From: UBA4408 sp002389785
Lineage (GTDB): Bacteria > Bacteroidota > Bacteroidia > UBA4408
Assembly: GCA_035438985.1 (NCBI GenBank)
Contig: DAORJK010000016.1
Location: 16,655-80,654 of the forward strand
Direction: 5' to 3'
DNA length: 64,000 nucleotides
Part shown: piece after piece, positions 54,254 to 62,589 of the stretch
Numbering within the stretch: the first letter of the stretch is position 1
How the letters are laid out: every line of letters starts with the position of its first letter
Translations under genes and position numbers: made by a program
The notes under the pieces: generated by a model
What the model saw: only the letters and a program-made list of their open reading frames with translations
What the model was told of the DNA's origin: nothing
The model's database searches: none

Positions 54254-54286
54254 GTGTTGTGCCAAAGGTCTTGGCAAGCTCAACAC
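54254..54286. repeat. Nested inverted repeat at the operon promoter
   Basis: Outer arms GTGTTG/CAACAC (54254-54259 and 54281-54286) enclose inner arms GCCAA/TTGGC (54261-54265 and 54271-54275). It overlaps the -12/-24 candidate and the expected transcription start. Confidence 0.65.
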
Positions 54287-54288
54287 CA
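54274..54288 (-). promoter_or_regulatory. Putative sigma-54 (-24/-12) promoter of the beta-barrel operon
   Basis: On the minus strand it reads TGGTGTTGAGCTTGC. The GG and GC pairs are exactly ten bases apart, as sigma-54 requires, and match TGGCAC-N5-TTGC except in the CAC positions. The predicted start is about 54262, 22 bases before the ATG. The adjacent NtrC-type activator supports this reading. Confidence 0.7.
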
Positions 54289-54342
54289 AAATGTTAATCC
54301 ATTGTAAAACAAATAGATAGTAAAATGCCAAAGTCAAAAATC

Positions 54343-54377
54343 TTCTTATTCAGAGAAAGAAATTCTCATTTTGAGAA
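54343..54377 (-). promoter_or_regulatory. Two tandem dyads, putative enhancer sites for the NtrC-type regulator
   Basis: TTCTTATTCAGAGAA (54343-54357) and TTCTCATTTTGAGAA (54363-54377) are similar 15-base dyads with centres 20 bases apart, about two helical turns. They lie about 55-90 bp upstream of the -24 element, the usual place for activator binding. The right-hand dyad has perfect 6-bp arms. Confidence 0.65.
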
Positions 54378-54407
54378 AATTTTCGGGATAATGGAGTTGG
54401 TTAGGGA

Positions 54408-55766
54408 TTATTCTTCCTTATTCTCTTTAAGCAGTCGATAAAGCGTTGAAAGGCCGATGTCCAGCTTTTCTGCCACAAGCTTCATGTTATTGTCGTATTT
54501 CTTAAGGAAGGATTTGATGATTTGAAGCTCGTAGTCCTTCATGGTCATTTCCTCTGCGAGCATGGCACTCATGGAGTCCGTTGAAGCAAGATTGATAGTG
54601 TCAGGTTGGATGGTAGTGTCAGGACTCATCACTACAGCTAATTCTACAGTTGATTTCAGTTCCCGTACATTACCCGGAAAACGATAAGACATTAATTTTT
54701 TTTGAGCAGATTCGCTGAGTGTTTTTGCAGGCATTTTATTCTCCTTGCAGAAATTGGCAATGAAATGTTGCGCCAGAATAAGCACATCTTTTCCCCGTTC
54801 TCTTAATGGCGGTAAATCAATGGTTAAGCCGTAAAGGCGAAAATAGAGATCTTCCCGGAATTTATTTTGCTTCACCAATTCGAGAAGATTTCTGTGGGTT
54901 GCAACAATAATTCGGCAATCAAATTTTACAGGACTGTTTGAGCCAACACGAACAATTTCGCGCTCTTGAAGAGCTCGCAATAATTTAGCTTGAAAACTAA
55001 GCTCCATTTCTCCTATTTCGTCCAAAAACAGGGTACCTCCCGATGCTTCTTCGAACTTACCAATTCGGCGTGTTAAAGCTCCGGTAAATGCTCCTTTCTC
55101 ATGACCAAACAGCTCGCTTTCCACTAAATCGGAAGGGATTGCTGCTACATTAACTGCTATGAATGGTTTGTTTTTTCGATCCGAATTGTAATGAATGGCC
55201 TTGGCCACTACTTCCTTTCCGGTACCGGTTTCACCTGTAATGGTAACAAGGATATTTACCTGAAGCGATTTTTCAATCAAGTGATTTACTTTGCTCATGG
55301 CTTCACTCGAACCTAGGATTGAATTAGAAAAATCATGCTTTTTTTTCAGTTCGGTTTCCAGCGTGGTAATTTTCTTTTTGAGGCTGTCATTTTTTCGGAT
55401 GTTGTTGACAATGCTAAGTAAACGATCGCGAATATTTTTTTCTTTTACAAGATAATCATAAGCTCCCAGGCGCAGTAAATTGACAGCAGTTTCTATATTC
55501 TCTTGTTCAGAAACAACAATTACTTCCGTATCGGGTGATATGGATTTAATTTTTTCAAGCACCTGCTCCCCATTGGCATCGGGCAAGCGATAGTCGATGG
55601 TAACGATCGCAGGTTTATCAACTAAACTTTTAAAAAAATCCTCTGCTTTAAAAAAGCTTCTTACAAAAAAATCCGGATTCAGTGAAAGTGCATGAGTAAG
55701 CAGTTTATTGTACCACTCGTCATCTTCCAACACATATATTTTAAAAACTTCTTCTTTCAATTTCAT
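54408..55766 (-). CDS. NtrC-family sigma-54-dependent response regulator
   Basis: 452 residues. Receiver 1-125 with phosphoacceptor D58 (IVTIDYRLPD). The AAA+ domain (about 150-385) has Walker A GETGTGKE, the sigma-54-contacting loop GHEKGAFTGALTRR, Walker B GGTLFLDEIGEM and the arginine-finger region FREDLYFRL. The C-terminal Fis-type HTH (MKLVAEKLDIGLSTLYRLLK) ends the protein. Its start overlaps the hybrid kinase stop by four bases (ATGA). It probably activates the operon starting at 54240. Confidence 0.96.
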   Translation of the reverse strand: MKLKEEVFKIYVLEDDEWYNKLLTHALSLNPDFFVRSFFKAEDFFKSLVDKPAIVTIDYRLPDANGEQVLEKIKSISPDTEVIVVSEQENIETAVNLLRLGAYDYLVKEKNIRDRLLSIVNNIRKNDSLKKKITTLETELKKKHDFSNSILGSSEAMSKVNHLIEKSLQVNILVTITGETGTGKEVVAKAIHYNSDRKNKPFIAVNVAAIPSDLVESELFGHEKGAFTGALTRRIGKFEEASGGTLFLDEIGEMELSFQAKLLRALQEREIVRVGSNSPVKFDCRIIVATHRNLLELVKQNKFREDLYFRLYGLTIDLPPLRERGKDVLILAQHFIANFCKENKMPAKTLSESAQKKLMSYRFPGNVRELKSTVELAVVMSPDTTIQPDTINLASTDSMSAMLAEEMTMKDYELQIIKSFLKKYDNNMKLVAEKLDIGLSTLYRLLKENKEE

Positions 55767-58219
55767 CCTTTCAAATAGTCATCAATTTTTGTTACAATCA
55801 AATTAACTTGCTGTTCAACCGTTTTAATTCCTGATTCTATAACCTGTTCTCGGTTGTCAGGATTCTCTCTGGTTTGTTCTATTCTTTTTAAAACCAAAGC
55901 CAGTTCTTCAGCTTCAAAGTGCTTACACGACGGAAGTATTTTATGCGCAATATCGCAAATTGTTGCGTACTCTGATTTTGATTGAGCTTGTTTTAGTTGA
56001 ATTAGCGCATTGCTTATAGAAGTTTTAAAAGTTAAAATCATTTCCTTTTTAAATTCTAAATCAGAGCCAGTATAATCGTTTAAAGCCTCAAAATTAATCA
56101 ATGAGTCATCAGAAGCTGCGATAGATTCCACATGATTTTTGACAGGTGTTGTTTGTCCAATTTCCAGTATTGATGAAATCAATTCACTTTCTTTAAAAGG
56201 CTTAAATACCACTGAATTTACACCGGCTTTAATGCAGCGACTAATTTTTTCTTCGCTCGCAACAGCTGTGGAAGCAATAATTGGAATTTTCGGATTGAAT
56301 TTTCGAATTGCAATCGTGGCATCTATTCCATTCATAACAGGCATTCGAATGTCCATTAATATAAGATCAGGTACCTTGCTTTGAGCAATGTCAACAGCCT
56401 CTTCACCGTTGGTTGCTTCTATTATTGTAATGTCGTATTTTGCAAAAATGGATTTTAAAAGCAATCGATTAAACTCTTCATCATCAACAATCAGTATCCG
56501 TTTTCCTGAGAGCTCAGCATAATTTTGTGCAAATGATTTTTTGCTCTTCTCATCCGGATGTTTTTCAAAAGAATCAAAGCCAATGGGTAACTGAACAGTA
56601 ACTTTGGTACCTATATTTTTTGTGCTTTCAAGCTCAATATTCCCTCCCAGTTGTTGAATTATTTGTTTGGTGATGTAGAGTCCAAGTCCTGTACCACCAT
56701 ACTTTTGAGAAGTTTCTTCATCACCTTGTTCATATTCGCGAAAGAGTTTTTCTTTTTTTTGTTTATCGATACCAATACCGGTATCCGAAACAACGATCAT
56801 AAGAAAGCCTTGTTCTTTTTCAAAACCTTGTTGTACCTCAACAAACACTTTTCCTTTTTCAGTAAACTTAATGGCATTTCCAATAATGTTAAAGAGAACT
56901 TGTTTTATTTTGTGAAGGTCGGATACTATAAGGTGCTGGGTAACAGCCGTTGTGTCAATGATAAATTCAATGTTTTTCTTTTCGGCTTGAACAAGAAATA
57001 GCGCTTCAATTTCCTTGAATTCGTTGATCAGGTGAAACTGTTCAAATTCATTTTTTGATTTTCCTGCCTGAAGTTTTGATAGGGTGAGTATATCGCCTAC
57101 AAGTTTTGTCAGATAAGAAGCTGAGTTTTTTACTATATTAATTTGTTCTTGTTGTTGCTTATTAAGTTCTGAAGACAACAGCTGTTCCGCAAAACCATGA
57201 ATCGCATTCAGCGGTGTTTTTATTTCATGACTCATGTTTGCCAGAAACATTTCTTTTGCATTTGCCAAATCATCTGACCGCTTTTTAGATTCAAGCAAAG
57301 CGGCTTCGTATTCTTGTTTTTTGAGGATGTAAGAAACAATCAAATAAATTAACAAAAAAAGCAATAGCAAAATGATTCCGGAAAATAGAATAGCATTGTT
57401 TTTTAGTGCATCTATATCCTTCCGTGTCAGCTCATTCATCGCTTTGTATTTGGAAGCTTCTGCTTCAACAAGAGCCTCAAGCAGTTCATTCATTCTCTCT
57501 GCTATAAGTTGAGAAGTTTGTGTGAAATCGTATTCATTTTTTTTGATGGCTTCGAGTTGTCGTTTTTGACTTGCTTTTACTTTAAGCACTTCTTCCTGCA
57601 ATTCAAGTTTTGTTCCTTCAAAGTCAGCGTTGGCAGGCTGCTGAATGGTTGCTTCGTTTTCAGTCTCTTTGGTATTGAAAATTCTTTTAAATAAACTCCT
57701 TTTCCTTGCTGTTGTTTCGGATTGAGGTTTAGATTTAATACTTGAAGGGCGATCTTCAGGATAGGCCGATTCAATTTTTTCGCTGATAAGGTCTAATTCT
57801 TCAGCAACACGCGTAGGGTCCGAGAGGGAAGATTGTGTTTCAATTAAATCGAAACGCAAGTGCGCTAGATTAGCAAAACTATCAATCAGGTTACTGCTTA
57901 TTTTTTCAGTATAAATTTTGCGTTTAAGTGCGATTATATTTTTTTCGATCTCATAAAAAGATGATCGAATTAAAGTAATGTTGCGGTAGTTTCTGGTTAG
58001 TTGAAAATTTCTTGCTTTGTTTTCGGCATCTTGCAAATCCAAGATAATCTTTTTAGCAGTTAATGATGCAGGTTCGTTGCCTTTGGTGGTTTCAAGGATG
58101 GTTTTTGAAATTAAGGCAAGACGGTTATATAGGATGCTCCCTGTTATGCCAATCATAAGCATGATGAGCACTACAAAAAAGATGCTTTTGAATTCAAGTA
58201 TAGCTTTCAATCGATTCAT
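55763..58219 (-). CDS. Hybrid sensor histidine kinase with receiver and HPt domains
   Basis: 818 residues. Two membrane helices (about 13-33 and 278-300) bracket a largely helical ~240-residue extracytoplasmic region. The HisKA motif MSHEIKTPLNAIHGF has the phospho-His near 331. The ATPase (IGNAIKFTEKGKV, DTGIGIDKQKKEKLF, GGTGLGLYITKQII) extends to about 565. A receiver follows (RILIVDDEEFNRLLL, LILMDIRMPVMNG, about 590-705). A C-terminal HPt domain carries AHKILPSCKHF with the His near 759. The architecture allows an internal His-Asp-His relay to the NtrC-type regulator, whose gene overlaps it by four bases. Confidence 0.95.
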   Translation of the reverse strand: MNRLKAILEFKSIFFVVLIMLMIGITGSILYNRLALISKTILETTKGNEPASLTAKKIILDLQDAENKARNFQLTRNYRNITLIRSSFYEIEKNIIALKRKIYTEKISSNLIDSFANLAHLRFDLIETQSSLSDPTRVAEELDLISEKIESAYPEDRPSSIKSKPQSETTARKRSLFKRIFNTKETENEATIQQPANADFEGTKLELQEEVLKVKASQKRQLEAIKKNEYDFTQTSQLIAERMNELLEALVEAEASKYKAMNELTRKDIDALKNNAILFSGIILLLLFLLIYLIVSYILKKQEYEAALLESKKRSDDLANAKEMFLANMSHEIKTPLNAIHGFAEQLLSSELNKQQQEQINIVKNSASYLTKLVGDILTLSKLQAGKSKNEFEQFHLINEFKEIEALFLVQAEKKNIEFIIDTTAVTQHLIVSDLHKIKQVLFNIIGNAIKFTEKGKVFVEVQQGFEKEQGFLMIVVSDTGIGIDKQKKEKLFREYEQGDEETSQKYGGTGLGLYITKQIIQQLGGNIELESTKNIGTKVTVQLPIGFDSFEKHPDEKSKKSFAQNYAELSGKRILIVDDEEFNRLLLKSIFAKYDITIIEATNGEEAVDIAQSKVPDLILMDIRMPVMNGIDATIAIRKFNPKIPIIASTAVASEEKISRCIKAGVNSVVFKPFKESELISSILEIGQTTPVKNHVESIAASDDSLINFEALNDYTGSDLEFKKEMILTFKTSISNALIQLKQAQSKSEYATICDIAHKILPSCKHFEAEELALVLKRIEQTRENPDNREQVIESGIKTVEQQVNLIVTKIDDYLKG

Positions 58220-58272
58220 TAGAACAAGAATATTGTTTTTCTTTCAAATGCTCAATTCATATGCAATTTATC

Positions 58273-58280
58273 CAAAGTTA
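58273..58280 (-). promoter_or_regulatory. Putative -7 element for the hybrid kinase gene
   Basis: TAACTTTG on the minus strand matches TAnnTTTG, 54 bases before the ATG. No -33 was found. Confidence 0.4.
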
Positions 58281-58305
58281 AATGCTTTTGTGCAGAACCT
58301 AACTC

Positions 58306-58326
58306 AGCGTAGTTTGTAACTACGTT
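58306..58326. repeat. REP-like palindrome at the 3' side of the RAYT gene
   Basis: AGCGTAGTT-TGT-AACTACGTT, 9-base arms with one mismatch, 10 bases after the transposase stop. Confidence 0.8.
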
Positions 58327-58336
58327 AAACTATCAA

Positions 58337-58876
58337 TCACAAGGCGTCAATTTCAATCATTGCAGAAAGTTCAGCAAAATTTCTCGCACTTGAATATAGA
58401 TATTCAAAATCATTTTCTACAATTCCAGCCTTTACAGGATTCTGATGAATATAAGTTATACGAGTATCAATCATCTCATTTGAAGAGAGTTCGACTGCAT
58501 GATTTTCATGTGTCCAAAATTGAACCAAGCTTACTCTCTTGTTATATTTTGCATGATATTTAAAAACTAACTTCAGCCATTCTCTTCTACTTTCCTTGGG
58601 ATTTTCAATTTGCTTTAATATTGTTTTGGAGGTGTGTTTCTTAAAATCACGTACTATATCAGAAAGATTATTTTCGGTACTTAAAATACAATGTACATGA
58701 TTGCTCATAATAACATAAGCATGAAGTTTCAATCCCTTCTGCTTTCGACAAAATTCAAAACTATCAATGAGAATATCTCGATAGATCTTTCTAGTAAATA
58801 TATCGGCCCAGCCTACCACTTGGAATGTTAAAAAATATAAACCTTGAGGATTTCGTATTTGATAGCTTTCTCCCAT
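58337..58876 (-). CDS. REP-associated tyrosine transposase (RAYT, Y1_Tnp family)
   Basis: 179 residues. LHAYVIMSNHVHCILS contains the HUH metal site (HVH) and TYIHQNPVKAGIV contains the single catalytic Tyr, both diagnostic of IS200-like Y1 transposases of the RAYT group. The opening YFLTFQVVGWADIFTRKIYRD is also typical. The gene appears intact, is flanked on both sides by REP-like palindromes, and has a decayed relative at 51374-51502. RAYTs are usually single-copy domesticated enzymes that mobilise or maintain REP elements. Confidence 0.93.
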   Translation of the reverse strand: MGESYQIRNPQGLYFLTFQVVGWADIFTRKIYRDILIDSFEFCRKQKGLKLHAYVIMSNHVHCILSTENNLSDIVRDFKKHTSKTILKQIENPKESRREWLKLVFKYHAKYNKRVSLVQFWTHENHAVELSSNEMIDTRITYIHQNPVKAGIVENDFEYLYSSARNFAELSAMIEIDAL

Positions 58877-58903
58877 TTAAAATCATGTTTGAATACATAG
58901 TAT

Positions 58904-59099
58904 AGCGTAGTTACAAACTACGCTTAGTTTTCGTTTTAATATCTTTATTCGATTACAAATAAATTTGAATCTTTATTGCGAACTAATACAATCCTTTAAT
59001 ATCGAAATCTCAATGTAGTTTATAACTACACATCAATATCATTCCTTTCGCCTCTTAAAATCGTGATTTAAACTCTCAGTGTAGTTTGTAACTACACTG
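58904..59099. repeat. Three REP-like palindromes between the RAYT gene and comM
   Basis: 58904-58924 is AGCGTAGTT-ACA-AACTACGCT with perfect 9-bp arms. 59014-59030 is TGTAGTT-TAT-AACTACA. 59077-59099 is CAGTGTAGTT-TGT-AACTACACTG with perfect 10-bp arms. All share the core GTAGTT-N3-AACTAC. They fill most of the 237-base gap before the comM stop. Confidence 0.85.
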
Positions 59100-59113
59100 T
59101 ACTATCATTCAAT

Positions 59114-60652
59114 TCACCCTGCCCATCCTTCCCTATCCAAACTTCTATACTGAATGGCCTCCGCCAAATGCTCCGTTTCAATTTGTTCACTTCCTGCTAA
59201 ATCTGCAATAGTTCTTGCTACTTTTAAAATTCTATCATAAGCTCTGGCCGATAATCCTATACGCTCCATAGCTTTTTTTAGTAGCGTTGAACCTGCATCG
59301 CTAATGACACAAATACGTTGCAACATTTTAGGCGACATTTGTGCATTGCAATGCACCTCTTCAATTGTCTCAAAACGCTTCAACTGCAAATCGCGGGCAC
59401 GAACTACACGCTCGCGAACACTTTCACTTTTCTCCGAAAAACGTTTCGCCGTTAGTTCCGAAAAAGCAACCGGAGTTACCTCTACATGAATATCAATCCT
59501 ATCTAACAAAGGACCTGAAACTTTATTCAAATATTTTTGCACCACTCCGGGGCCACAAACACATTCTTTTTCAGGATGGTTGTAATATCCGCAAGGACAA
59601 GGATTCATAGATGCCACCAACATAAAACTTGCAGGATATTGTACCGAAAATTTTGCTCGCGAAACCGTAATCGTTCGATCTTCGAGAGGCTGTCGCATTA
59701 CCTCTAAAACTGTTCGCTTAAACTCGGGTAGTTCATCTAAAAACAAAACTCCATTATGCGCCAGCGAAATTTCACCGGGTTGTGGAACTCCACCCCCTCC
59801 TACTAAAGCTACATCGCTAATGGTATGATGCGGCGAACGAAAGGGTCGAACCGAAATTAAAGCCGAATGTTTTGCCAATTTACCCGCAACCGAATGAATC
59901 TTGGTAGTTTCTAATGCTTCAAGTATTGTTAATGGCGGAAGTATCGTTGGTAAGCGCTTTGCCAGCATTGTTTTTCCGGCGCCCGGCGGACCAATTAGAA
60001 TAACATTATGTCCTCCGGCAGCAGCAATTTCCATGGCGCGCTTTATATTTTCCTGCCCCTTTACATCACTAAAATCAAACTCCGTATTGTTTAATTGTGC
60101 ATAAAATTCTTTACGTGTATCAATAGAGGTAGTTTGTAATTGCGTTTTGCCCTCAAAAAAATCGATGACTTCGCTGATGCTTTCCACTCCAAATACTTCC
60201 AAATCGCTTACAATGCCAGCTTCACGGGCATTTTGCTTTGGCAATATAATACCTTTAAATCCTTCCTTACGAGCTTGTATTGCAATAGGCAAAGCTCCTT
60301 TAATGGGCTGCAAAGCACCATCGAGTGATAGTTCGCCCATAATGATGTACTGACTAAAATCGATGCAGGTAATTTGCTTTGACGCTGCAAGTATTCCAAT
60401 GGCTATAGTTAAGTCATAACTTGAACCTTCCTTACGAATATCGGCAGGGGCCATATTCACTATGATACGAAAGCCGGGCCAGCGAAAGCCGGTGTTTTTA
60501 AGCGCTGCATCAATGCGCTGTTGACTTTCCTTTACAGCATTATCGGGCAATCCTACTAAATAAAATTTTCCGCCTTTACTGGTGTTTACTTCCACGGTTA
60601 TGGTAGTAGCATTTACACCATACACTGCACTTCCAAAGGTTTTAATTAACAT
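59114..60652 (-). CDS. comM: YifB/ComM-family Mg-chelatase-like AAA+ ATPase
   Basis: 512 residues, full length. An N-terminal Lon-protease-like domain (about 1-185, VEVNTSKGGKFYLVGLPDNA) precedes the AAA+ core with Walker A IGPPGAGKTMLAKRLP, Walker B GVLFLDELPEF and a cysteine cluster MNPCPCGYYNHPEKECVC. The C-terminal helical Mg_chelatase_C domain follows. ComM is a hexameric helicase promoting branch migration during natural transformation. The last 236 bases, except the final three codons, are duplicated at 48721-48956; within them lies the palindrome GTGCATTGCAATGCAC (59341-59356). Confidence 0.95.
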   Translation of the reverse strand: MLIKTFGSAVYGVNATTITVEVNTSKGGKFYLVGLPDNAVKESQQRIDAALKNTGFRWPGFRIIVNMAPADIRKEGSSYDLTIAIGILAASKQITCIDFSQYIIMGELSLDGALQPIKGALPIAIQARKEGFKGIILPKQNAREAGIVSDLEVFGVESISEVIDFFEGKTQLQTTSIDTRKEFYAQLNNTEFDFSDVKGQENIKRAMEIAAAGGHNVILIGPPGAGKTMLAKRLPTILPPLTILEALETTKIHSVAGKLAKHSALISVRPFRSPHHTISDVALVGGGGVPQPGEISLAHNGVLFLDELPEFKRTVLEVMRQPLEDRTITVSRAKFSVQYPASFMLVASMNPCPCGYYNHPEKECVCGPGVVQKYLNKVSGPLLDRIDIHVEVTPVAFSELTAKRFSEKSESVRERVVRARDLQLKRFETIEEVHCNAQMSPKMLQRICVISDAGSTLLKKAMERIGLSARAYDRILKVARTIADLAGSEQIETEHLAEAIQYRSLDREGWAG

Positions 60653-60674
60653 TTTACCAATTCAAATTCGGGTT

Positions 60675-60682
60675 CAAACCTA
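60675..60682 (-). promoter_or_regulatory. Putative -7 element for comM
   Basis: TAGGTTTG on the minus strand, 23 bases before the ATG. No -33 TTG at the expected distance. Confidence 0.4.
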
Positions 60683-60763
60683 TTAAATTAAGGGCTGCTT
60701 GAGCATCCTCTAAAAAGATGAATTTTTGATGGGCACAAACAGCTATAAATTGGCTAATAATGT

Positions 60764-60771
60764 TACCTTTG
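60764..60771 (+). promoter_or_regulatory. Putative -7 element for lepA
   Basis: TACCTTTG, 29 bases before the GTG start codon. No clear -33. Confidence 0.45.
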
Positions 60772-60799
60772 CGCCCCAAAATTAACGCATCGAATAATC

Positions 60800-62587
60800 G
60801 TGAAAAACATCCGCAATTTTTGCATCATTGCCCACATCGATCACGGGAAAAGTACCCTTGCTGATCGCTTGTTGGAATATACCAACACCATTAGCAAACG
60901 CGATCAGCAAGCGCAAATACTCGACGATATGGATCTTGAGCGTGAGCGAGGAATTACCATTAAAAGCCACGCCATTCAAATGGATTATAGCCTTAATGGC
61001 GAAAAATATGTGTTGAATTTAATTGATACTCCCGGACACGTTGATTTTAGCTATGAAGTTTCGCGCTCCATTGCTGCTTGCGAAGGAGCCTTATTGATTG
61101 TTGATGCTGCTCAAGGAATTCAGGCACAAACCATTTCGAACCTTTACCTGGCTTTAGAAAATGATTTAGAGATTATCCCCATTTTAAATAAAATTGATTT
61201 ACCTAGCGCCAATCCTGAAGAAGTAAAAGATCAGATTGTTGATTTATTGGGTTGTAAACGCGAAGAAATTATGGCTGCCAGCGGTAAAACCGGTATGGGA
61301 GTTCACGAAATTTTGGAACAGATTGTACATCGCATACCTCCTCCAAAAGGCAATGAAAATGGACCTTTGCAGGCTTTGATTTTTGATTCGGTATTTAATT
61401 CGTTTCGTGGAATTATAGCCTATTTTAAAGTGGTGAACGGTGAGATGCATAAAGGGGATAAAGTAAAGTTTTTTGCCACCGGAAAAGAATACAATGCCGA
61501 TGAAATTGGCGTACTGCGTTTAAAGCAAGAACCACGAAGTAGCGTAAAAACCGGCGATGTTGGCTATATCATTTCCGGGATTAAAGAAGCCAAAGAAGTA
61601 AAAGTGGGTGATACCATTACCAATGTAATGAACCCTTGCGAAGCTGCCATACAAGGTTTTGAAGATGTGAAACCCATGGTATTTGCCGGAATTTATCCGG
61701 TTGACACCGAAGATTACGAAGAGTTGCGTTACAGTATGGAAAAGCTGCAACTGAACGATGCATCCTTGACCTGGGAACCTGAATCATCAGCGGCGCTAGG
61801 ATTTGGATTCCGTTGCGGTTTTTTAGGAATGCTGCACATGGAAATTATTCAGGAGCGTTTGGAAAGAGAATTTAACATGACAGTTATTACTACTGTTCCC
61901 AACGTTTCCTATTATGCCTACACCACAAGGGGCGAAAAATTAATCGTAAACAATCCAAGCGATTTGCCTGATCCAAGCACCATTGATTACGTGGAAGAGC
62001 CCTTTATCAAAGCACAAATCATTACCAAAGCAGAATTTACAGGTGGCATCATGACCTTGTGTATTGGTAAGAGAGGTATATTAAAAAATCAAGTTTATCT
62101 TACCCAAGAGCGCGTGGAGTTAAACTTTGAATTGCCCTTAGGCGAAGTAGTTTTTGATTTTTATGATAAATTAAAAACAATTTCTAAAGGCTATGCATCC
62201 TTTGATTATTCTCCACTGGAATACCGTCAGTCAAATTTAGTTAAACTAGATATCCTTTTGAATAGCGAACAGGTAGATGCTTTATCTGCACTGATTCATA
62301 AAGATAATGCCTACGAATTTGGTAAGAAGATTTGCGAGAAGTTAAAAGAATTAATTCCGCGCCAACAGTTCGAAATTCCTATCCAGGCAGCCATTGGAGC
62401 AAAAATAATTGCCCGCGAAACCATACGCGCTTTGCGTAAGGACGTAACTGCAAAATGTTACGGAGGAGATATCTCGCGAAAGCGAAAATTGCTTGAAAAG
62501 CAAAAAGAAGGAAAGAAAAGAATGCGTCAGGTAGGAAGTGTGGAAATTCCACAATCGGCTTTTATGGCTGTACTTAAGCTTGATTGA
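60800..62587 (+). CDS. lepA: Elongation factor 4 (LepA)
   Basis: 595 residues, full length. The start is GTG, giving MKNIRNFCIIAHIDHGKSTL, with G1 (AHIDHGKST). G3 is DTPGHVDFSYEV and G4 is NKIDLPSA. EF-G-like domains II, III and V follow, and the LepA-specific C-terminal domain carries GGDISRKRKLLEKQKEGKKR. It binds stalled or initiating ribosomes and acts as a translation fidelity and initiation factor. The gene is divergent from comM and convergent with the hydrolase gene at 62590, only two bases away. Confidence 0.98.
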   Translation: MKNIRNFCIIAHIDHGKSTLADRLLEYTNTISKRDQQAQILDDMDLERERGITIKSHAIQMDYSLNGEKYVLNLIDTPGHVDFSYEVSRSIAACEGALLIVDAAQGIQAQTISNLYLALENDLEIIPILNKIDLPSANPEEVKDQIVDLLGCKREEIMAASGKTGMGVHEILEQIVHRIPPPKGNENGPLQALIFDSVFNSFRGIIAYFKVVNGEMHKGDKVKFFATGKEYNADEIGVLRLKQEPRSSVKTGDVGYIISGIKEAKEVKVGDTITNVMNPCEAAIQGFEDVKPMVFAGIYPVDTEDYEELRYSMEKLQLNDASLTWEPESSAALGFGFRCGFLGMLHMEIIQERLEREFNMTVITTVPNVSYYAYTTRGEKLIVNNPSDLPDPSTIDYVEEPFIKAQIITKAEFTGGIMTLCIGKRGILKNQVYLTQERVELNFELPLGEVVFDFYDKLKTISKGYASFDYSPLEYRQSNLVKLDILLNSEQVDALSALIHKDNAYEFGKKICEKLKELIPRQQFEIPIQAAIGAKIIARETIRALRKDVTAKCYGGDISRKRKLLEKQKEGKKRMRQVGSVEIPQSAFMAVLKLD

Positions 62588-62589
62588 TC

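Noticed and set aside
48960..59113. Integrative and conjugative element or prophage
   Set aside because: No integrase, recombinase, relaxase, transfer or phage gene is visible; only the direct repeat and the RAYT support mobility.
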